A stretch of DNA of 53,712 nucleotides, from the NCBI RefSeq assembly GCF_026151205.1, contig NC_087077.1, positions 20,425,198-20,478,909 on the forward strand, in the 5' to 3' direction. Each line of letters begins with the position of its first letter. The stretch's first letter is position 1. A model generated the notes under the pieces. It did no database searches. It saw only the letters and a list, made by a program, of their open reading frames with translations, and was not told the DNA's origin. This document shows, in pieces, positions 46,544 to 53,712 of this stretch. The position numbers and the translations under genes are program-made. This stretch comes from Bolinopsis microptera. Its lineage: Eukaryota; Ctenophora; Tentaculata; Lobata; Bolinopsidae.

Positions 46544-47458
46544 TTACTGCAAGTGTTCTGGAATAGGTAACTTATCTGGGAACTGTTCTGTGTGTTTTGC
46601 AATGGTGTAATCCCTCTTATTAACAACCGTCTGTTGGTATTGTTTCATCTCCTCCTCACCAATATCACTTAAACTGGCGTGCTTCCTAAGAATAGGTTTC
46701 AACAACAACATTGGTTCCGTGATTAAGAGCTGTTTCCACCACGCTGTCTTCACTTTCTCCGCCCGAACACAGATAATATTATCCTCTAGTGTCCACGTCA
46801 CTTCATCTGATTTTATATTGTCAGCCAAAAAACCTCCAAACATTTTCTTGTCCTGGATATAAGCAAAGATTGAGGAAGATGTGTAATTCACTTGCAGAGT
46901 TTTCTTCAGCTTGAGACGGTGTTTACAGAGAGGTACGAGTATTTCCAGTTCAGTGGGGGACTGTGTCCACTTGTAATGTTTGTAGGTAGCACCGTCCCCC
47001 TCATTTGGGTAAACAGAGCCCTTCTTTGTTCTCCTGCTTTCTTCGTAGAACCCATCATGATGTTCATCCTCATCTGTTGAGCAAGACTCTTCAGCAGTAA
47101 CTATACTAGACGCCTTGTCAGATTCCTCTTCGTTCTGGACGTTTTGAGCACTGCTGTTCGGACTATCAGCAGTGTCTTCACTCCCGACTTCCTCGATACT
47201 GGCTGATTCGACCTGCGGGATAGGGACACACTTCTCACCACTTCGGTTTTTGTGGACTTCACAGAACTCCTGGAATGACATCAGCACCATGTGTTGGGCG
47301 GCCTCAGTTGAAGCTTCGTAGAAATCTGTTTGTCGTTGAAGGAAGCCGAAGAAAGATCGGAGAAGAGGTTGGATTCCCTTAACTTGGTGAGCTGCATATA
47401 GGAATATCTTATCTAAATCCTTCCCTTCTTGAACCCCTTTCTGTGTAGCTGTGACCAT
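46544..47458 (-). CDS. NUDCD3: NUDCD3-like co-chaperone (N-terminal NudC domain + CS domain)
   Basis: 304 codons, ATG start. The N-terminus has LLRSFFGFLQRQTDFYEA (about residues 32-49), the conserved block of NUDCD3/NudC N-domains. A Ser/Glu-rich acidic linker (85-135) follows, then a CS (p23-like) domain: YKWTQSPTELEILVPL (162-177), TSSSI, VTWTLED (220-226), WW (240-241). NUDCD3 is an Hsp90-associated factor stabilising dynein intermediate chain. TTACAG lies 11 bp before the ATG, so a 5'UTR intron is likely. The C-terminus ends at EHLQ and is shorter than the human protein (about 360 residues); a further exon or true shortening is possible. Upstream and downstream 500 bp hold no recognised exon. 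Confidence 0.7.
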   Translation of the reverse strand: MVTATQKGVQEGKDLDKIFLYAAHQVKGIQPLLRSFFGFLQRQTDFYEASTEAAQHMVLMSFQEFCEVHKNRSGEKCVPIPQVESASIEEVGSEDTADSPNSSAQNVQNEEESDKASSIVTAEESCSTDEDEHHDGFYEESRRTKKGSVYPNEGDGATYKHYKWTQSPTELEILVPLCKHRLKLKKTLQVNYTSSSIFAYIQDKKMFGGFLADNIKSDEVTWTLEDNIICVRAEKVKTAWWKQLLITEPMLLLKPILRKHASLSDIGEEEMKQYQQTVVNKRDYTIAKHTEQFPDKLPIPEHLQ

Positions 47459-47459
47459 A

Positions 47460-48125
47460 GCGATCTTGCTGTAATATTTCAGAAATGAGAAAGTTAGTTT
47501 CCAATTGCAAATTCATTTCCCATTATCATAAATAATAAAATATCAAGTGTACGTCAAAATTACAGTAAGGCCAACATCGTCGCAAGAATGTACTGCCGTC
47601 ATTTCCACACAATGCTGACAATGTAGCCGTATGCAAACTAACTGATGGAGGGTGAGGTGATTTGAAAATCCTGCTGACGTATTACACAAGAACTGAACGA
47701 TCCTCAAAAGGAAAATTGAAAGCTCCAGCAACCCTAAATAAGTAATGACAGTCGTTAAAAACTGCGATTAGTAAGTGAGAACTGCAATTAGTAATACTGT
47801 TGAACTAAAAGCAACTGTATGAATAGTGTCCTGCCGTGTTTATAATTTAGATGTTTACACACAGAATTGAGACAACAGGTGTGTGGGAATTACTTTGTCT
47901 CAACTGTAGTTTATACACTCACAAATAATACTTACATTTCACGGGAAACTTAACCAGATGAGATTTATTTACTTTTTCTAAGATAGCTACAAAATCATCA
48001 GTCGTTAAGCTTATTTATCGTTGGCATATTAGCATAAACTAATGAAGAACTGGTGTGATAGCTCGCTGTAAAGTGTAAAGGTGCAGATCATCAGTCGATA
48101 CCAGGCTGCTCCCTCTTTTTCTACC
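47460..48125. other. Upstream region of the NUDCD3-like gene, nothing else seen
   Basis: AT-rich; it may contain the 5'UTR exon. No second gene recognised. Confidence 0.4.
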
Positions 48126-48548
48126 CTGACTCACTGACTCACTGACTCACTGACTCACTGACTCACTGACTCACTGACTCACTGACTCACTGACTCACTG
48201 ACTCACTGACTCACTGACTCCCTCGCTCACTCACTCACTCACTCACTCACTCACTCACTCACTCACTCACTCACTCACTCACTCACTCACTCACTCACTC
48301 ACTCACTCACTCACTCACTCACTCACTCACTCACTCACTCATTCACTCACTCGCTCGCTCACTCATTCACTCACTCACTCACTCACTCACTCGCTCACTC
48401 ACTCACTCACTCACTCACTCACTCACTCACTCACTCACTCACTCACTCACTCACTCACTCACTCACTCCCTCGCTCACTCACTCACTCACTCACTCACTC
48501 ACTCACTCACTCACTCACTCGCTCACTCATTCACTCACTCGTTCACTC
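48126..48548. repeat. (ACTCACTG)n then (ACTC)n microsatellite
   Basis: About 13 units of CTGACTCA, followed by some 80 units of CTCA with sparse point changes. Confidence 0.95.
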
Positions 48549-49012
48549 TGTTCCCCGCCTGCTGAATTAAAAGACTCCCACAATTAAATAAAACAGTGAA
48601 TGTATCCTGAGTATTGCAGAACCACGTGCTCTTTTCTCTTCTCATTAAAAGAGTGGCACTGTTTACTTCACACTGTGTACCTGCACGTACCCGCAGTCTG
48701 CACTACAGCTCATTCTCTAATCACAGCTGGTAAAGAGTCTTAATCTAGACGTCCTGTGTTCTATGTTGACGCTGTATGTAACAACAAGTTAGTGTTGTCA
48801 GTATTCCACCTATTACAATCTCAGTAATAGTCGTTGTGTGTTTTCTAACAGTGTATTATAGTAAGCTAGATGTTGGGGGCTCTTTTTTAACACTTTGTCT
48901 CAATGATTAGCTTGTGTCAGTAAGATAATTCTCCTTTTCGTTTTCTCTTCTTGAGTCAAGACTAACTGACATATTTATTAACTCTTTCATAGGCTTGTTG
49001 AGGGTCTGCAGT

Positions 49013-51600
49013 AGGGGGGGGGGGGGGGGGGGGTTGCCAGGCAACGTTACGCCACTGAGTTCCGTTACCTCTGGTTATTCTGTGATATGCTTTAATTTAG
49101 TTATACCAACGCGTCTCCCACTGCACATGACCCTTTTTTACTTATTGGGGTTTTAGTTTTAGTTTTACTTCGTCAAACAGCAAAAACTCCTAAACTGCGA
49201 TATTGATATTGCAAGAAGACTGGACTATAACATACTCCGTCATTATAGGATAATCAAGCCATAGGCAGAATCTTCACCTAACGCATGTGCTTTCGCGACA
49301 CTGCAAGCGCAAGGGCTCTGGATAGAGCAAGGCAGAATCTATAGTCCAGTAAAATAGAACCAGCAAAGTTCAGTTGCTGACTCCATTCTGCCGAGCTCTG
49401 CACCGTGGTGTCTGCTGCTTCTGCAGTGTGCATGCTCTGGCAGACTGTCCATTTGGCATAAGATCAAGTATGTGCAGACACGATCAGAAAAACAAAGAGT
49501 ATCGCAGATATGACTGATTTCATGGATTGTCTTGAAAAGTCTGCGATCTACTGACAATAAATTACACTCTCTAAATTACACTCTCTAAAGTACACTCTCT
49601 AAATTACACGTCTTCATTGAAATTTTCTCGAAATCGACCCTTTTATTTTTATCTAATAGAGGGGAATGATATCTATCAAGTATCAACTGCTTTCAATCCG
49701 ATGGAAACATAATGTTTCTAGCCGATGACCACTTCACTTCACTTAACTCTGATGTTATAATATAGGCTGTAAGTCCCTCCTCCTGTTTACTCACGTAAAG
49801 ACTATAGCTCCTCCTTCATTCTCTCTGGCAACAGTAACGCACTATTTCTCTTCAAATCAGTAGAGTAGTAGGGGGGGGGGGGGGGGCGCCAACAGGCCAC
49901 TGAGTTCCGTCACCTCTGGTTATTCTGCGATCTGCTTTAATTTAGTTATACCATGAATTTAGTTATACCATGAACGCGTCTCCCACTGCACATGACCCTC
50001 TATTAACTATTGGGGTTTTAGTTGTACGGCGATAACAGAAGTTATCAAAGGTCAACACTTATGAGTAATTGTATTGTGTGAGCGATTTCCTACAGTTTTT
50101 GAGCAATCAACCTGCAACTTTCAGGATTTATCCTAGCGGGATTATTTGAAAGAGATTTACAATCTACAAATTATTTTCAACTCACCATGTGCACACAATA
50201 GTTCGTAACAGTCTCAGTACCCAAAATGTTCAGTTGCTGACTCCATTCTGCCGAGGTCTGCATGCGCTGGCAGACTCTCTACATTTGGTGCATAAGATCA
50301 AGTATGTGCAGACTCAATCAGAAAAACAAAGAGTATCGCAGATATGACTGATTTCATGGTATTGTCTTGAAAAGTCTGCGATCTACTGACAATAAATTAC
50401 GCTCTCTAAATTACACTCTCCAAATTACACGTCTTCATTGGAATTTTCTCGAAATCGACCCTTTTATTTGTATGTAATAGAGGGGAATGATATCTATCAA
50501 GTATCAACTGCTTCCAATCCCATGGAAAAATAATGTTTCTAGCCGAAGGTATCGCCGGTCAAAGGTCAGCACTTATGAGTAATTGTATTGTGTGAGCGAT
50601 TTCCAATTCAGTTCTGAAAATCGAACTTCAAAATCCTTTCCTACAGTTTTTGAGCAATCAACCTACAACTTTCAGGATTTATCCTAGCGGGATTATTTGA
50701 AAGAGATTTATAATCTACAAATTATTTTCAACTCACCATGTGCACACAATAGTTCGTAACAGTCTCAGTACCCAAAATGTTCAGTTGCTGACTCCATTCT
50801 GCCGAGGTCTGCATGCGCTGGCAGACTCTCTACATTTGGTGCATAAGATCAAGTATGTGCAGACTCAATCAGAAAAACAAAGAGTATCGCAGATATGACT
50901 GATTTCATGGTATTGTCTTGAAAAGTCTGCGATCTACTGACAATAAATTACGCTCTCTAAATTACACTCTCCAAATTACACGTCTTCATTGGAATTTTCT
51001 CGAAATCGACCCTTTTATTTGTATGTAATAGAGGGGAATGATATCTATCAAGTATCAACTGCTTCCAATCCCATGGAAAAATAATGTTTCTAGCCGAAGG
51101 TATCGCCGGTCAAAGGTCAGCACTTATGAGTAATTGTATTGTGTGAGCGATTTCCAATTCAGTTCTGAAAATCGAACTTCAAAATCCTTTCCTACAGTTT
51201 TTGAGCAATCAACCTACAACTTTCAGGATTTATCCTAGCGGGATTATTTGAAAGAGATTTATAATCTACGCATTATATTCAACTCACCCTGTGCACAACA
51301 ACAGTCCCAGTGCCCAGGGATGGTACAAAAGCTGACTACTCCGCACCAATTAGGAACTGGAAGTGGAAGTGCAGAATAGTTTAACAACACAGTTACCAGT
51401 AACGTGGTGCGGCTCTTACATTTCAAGAACCCCATCCCACACCTACATCTTACATCTCTCCTTTTAGTTTCAACACTTACACCTCCCCCTGTTATTTCGT
51501 ACTCAAGTAGATGAGAATTAATGAAGCACACACAAACGTGACCACATGGTGACCACTTCTCAGAACGCACTTAACTCCCATGTTATAATATAGGCTGTAA
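49013..51600. repeat. Segmental tandem duplication with 551-bp core
   Basis: CAGTTGCTGACTCCATTCTG occurs at 49371, 50231 and 50782; the last two copies are near identical at 551-bp spacing. Sequence around CACTGAGTTCCGTYACCTCT after a G-run is also repeated (49050, 49900). ATGTTATAATATAGGCTGTA flanks at about 49752 and 51582. No gene found. Confidence 0.8.
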
Positions 51601-51906
51601 GTCCCTCCTCCTGTTTACTTATGTAAAGACTATATAAGCTCCTCCTTCTCTCTCACCTCTCTGGCATTGTGTTCAACACATAGTCAACTTTTGTTTTATT
51701 CGTCGTTTTACACAGTTGGTGACTAAAACACATTTCATTAGTTTATATATTATGATGAACGTTTTCGCTTGCTGGGGATTGGTCTTCTGTTCCACAACAC
51801 GTTTAGATAGCGGCAACTTGTAAAGGAGTGGTTTAAGGGACTGATTCTGAGTCTTGATATCCTGTTTATTATCTCTATTATCTTTATAGGCCAGTACAAA
51901 GACCCG

Positions 51907-51955
51907 CCATTCACCGTGAATGGTGGCTCCTTGGTGCGCCCCACACTTGGCACCA
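51907..51955 (-). other. Palindrome and primer-binding-site-like sequence
   Basis: CCATTCACCGTGAATGG is a palindrome. The adjacent complement of 51933-51955 begins TGGTGCCAAGTGTGGGGCGC, which resembles a retrotransposon primer-binding site (TGG then GC-rich) next to a possible LTR end ...GACA. No gag or pol is seen. Confidence 0.25.
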
Positions 51956-51979
51956 TGTCATTGTCTACAGGTTACTCCG

Positions 51980-52780
51980 CACTATAACACCAATTATTAC
52001 ACTCAAATATTTACATAACACATTACATAACAGCTTGAACTCATATTTCGTGTTGCTTTGTTTTCCTATTAGTTAATAATATTAATGATAATAGGTCGTA
52101 TTTCACTTGCCTCTGTGACGTGTCTTTTGACGAATCTCTGCTGTTATTTTTGATATTTCGTTACAATATCGTTTGTTTCACAGGCAACATATTACTGCAG
52201 CGTGTACAGATTCGAACTATTGACCTAATACCACACTTTTTTGCACCATCGGCCGTTATTCGTTTTATCAGATTTGTGTATTTCAACTTGGTATTATAGC
52301 TGTGTAAAATGAAATAAGATCGACGTGCAGTCCAATTTCATAATTATGGTTAGGGTCAAACGTTTTTTGGACGTATATAGTAACTTTAACAATGAAAAAC
52401 ATTGAAAAGTAGAATTACTTTTTAAAGCAGGAAAAACCCATATAGAGCAATTTTTCTTCCTGAAAATATTTCCAGAAAGTTTTTAATTATTATTATCAGA
52501 TGGCAAGTTGATAATACATTGGCTATTGATACTATCGATATTTGATTTAAAAACAAAAGAGGGTGAATAACTTGTCAAGCTGGATCGCAATCCCGCGTGT
52601 ATATTGTATAACCTATGGTGACTCACACTTGAGTCACCTTAGGTTATACACGTCATGTCATGTGGTATGTGTTAGTTTAAACAGTACACATTACACACAA
52701 TGTATCGGAATATTATACTGTAAAATTACAATATTGAATACTCTGCCTCAGCCCTCAACTATGCGCTCATTACAGCTCAA
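51980..52780. other. AT-rich spacer, no gene seen
   Basis: An inverted pair TATAACCTATGGTGACTC / GAGTCACCTTAGGTTATA lies at about 52606-52650. Nothing else supported. Confidence 0.45.
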
Positions 52781-52789
52781 CTCTTGTGT

Positions 52790-53670
52790 TACCTGGGGAC
52801 CCCTGCAACTCTTGTGTTACCTGGGGACCCCTGCAACTCTTGTGTTACCTAGGGACCCCTGCAACTCTTGTGTTACCTGGGGACCCCTGCAACTTTTGTG
52901 TTACCTGGGGACCCCAGTAACTCTTGTGTTACCTGGGGACCCCAGTAACTCTTGTGTTACCTGGGGACCCCAGTAACTCTTGTGTTACCTGGGGACCCCT
53001 GCAACTCTTGTGTTACCTGGGGACCCCTGCAACTCTTGTGTTACCTGGGGACCCCTGCAACTCTTGTGTTACCTGGGGACCCCTGCAACTCTTGTGTTAC
53101 CTGGGGACTCCTGCAACTCTTGTGTTACCTGGGGACCCCTGGAACTCTTGTGTTACCTGGGGACCCCTGTAACTCTTGTGTTACCTGGGGACCCCAGTAA
53201 CTCTTGTGTTACCTGGGGACCCCTGTAACTCTTGTGTTACCTGGGGACCTCTGTAACTCTTGTGTTACCTGGGGACCCCTGCAACTCTTGTGTTACCTGG
53301 GACCCCTGCAACTCTTGTGTTACCTGGGGACCCCAGTAACTCTTGTGTTACCTGGGGACCCCAGTAACTCTTGTGTTATCTGGGGACCCCTGCAACTCTT
53401 GTGTTACCTGGGGACCCCTGCAACTCTTGTGTTACCTGGGGACCCCTGCAACTCTTGTGTTACCTGGGGACCTCTGCAACTCTTGTGTTACCTGGGGACC
53501 CCTGCAACTCTTGTGTTACCTGGGGACCCCTGCAACTCTTGTGTTATCTGGGGACCCCTGTACATCTTGTGTTACCTGGGGACCCCAGTAACTCTTGTGT
53601 TACCTGGGGACCCCTGCAACTCTTGTTTTACCTGGGGACCCCTGCAACTCTTGTGTCTTGTAACTCTTGT
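52790..53670. repeat. 28-bp minisatellite at right end
   Basis: About 31 units of CTCTTGTGTTACCTGGGGAC + CCCTGCAA, with CCAGTAA variants. 28 is not a multiple of 3, so the open frames across it are artefacts. Confidence 0.95.
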
Positions 53671-53712
53671 GCTGTAACTCTTGTGACTTGTCTTACGTCC
53701 GGGCCATTTTTT

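Noticed and set aside
52563-53677. Open frames with LVLPGDPCNSCVTWG repeats
   Set aside because: Translation of the 28-bp array; all frames are open for the same reason.
1-53712. tRNA, rRNA or other structural RNA genes
   Set aside because: I found no cloverleaf with A and B boxes and no rRNA-like stretch by eye; a tRNAscan or Rfam search would be decisive.

Overview
This window is animal nuclear DNA, probably from an early-branching invertebrate such as a cnidarian or sponge. The gene content (selenoprotein S, PLD6/Zucchini, profilin, NUDCD3-like), many short GT-AG introns, and reverse-transcriptase families that I recall as common in cnidarian and sponge genomes support this. The species cannot be fixed from the sequence. 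Some long open frames start at TTG or are translations of tandem repeats, so I rebuilt exons by hand from splice signals and codon phase.

Left end (1-10 kb), the most interesting part: (i) a minus-strand SELENOS gene whose last exon, with the Sec codon and SECIS, should lie off the left edge. Its introns and start region are filled by tandem arrays, several of which repeat the gene's own splice-donor junction or start codon. (ii) Two tandem, intact, five-exon genes encoding a Gag-like capsid protein with a CCHC zinc knuckle and no pol: apparently a domesticated and duplicated retrotransposon gag. (iii) A small protein with an Rx4H motif resembling HEPN RNases. (iv) PLD6/Zucchini, the piRNA-pathway nuclease, divergent from a multi-exon membrane protein gene.

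Middle (11-33 kb): largely transposon-derived. It holds a full-length and a 5'-truncated copy of a PHD-RT-nuclease-like element, a dead non-LTR RT, a 3.2-kb foldback element with 5-bp target duplications, a 41-bp perfect inverted-repeat element, a hAT-type MITE with 8-bp target duplications, RT tails, an ORF1 relic inside the profilin intron, an RTE relic and an OTU-like relic. Profilin (three exons) is the one clear host gene here.

Right part (33-53.7 kb): minisatellites dominate (21-, 59-, 37-, 14-, 4/8-, 551- and 28-bp units). One clear gene, a NUDCD3-like co-chaperone, lies at 46.5-47.5 kb. The arrays at about 39-43.7 kb look like unpolished sequence.

A 20-21 bp motif joining an E-box (CACGTG) to a perfect CArG box (CCATATAAGG) recurs at least a dozen times over 41 kb, in both orientations. 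One copy sits inside a coding exon between 12-bp direct repeats, as if inserted recently.
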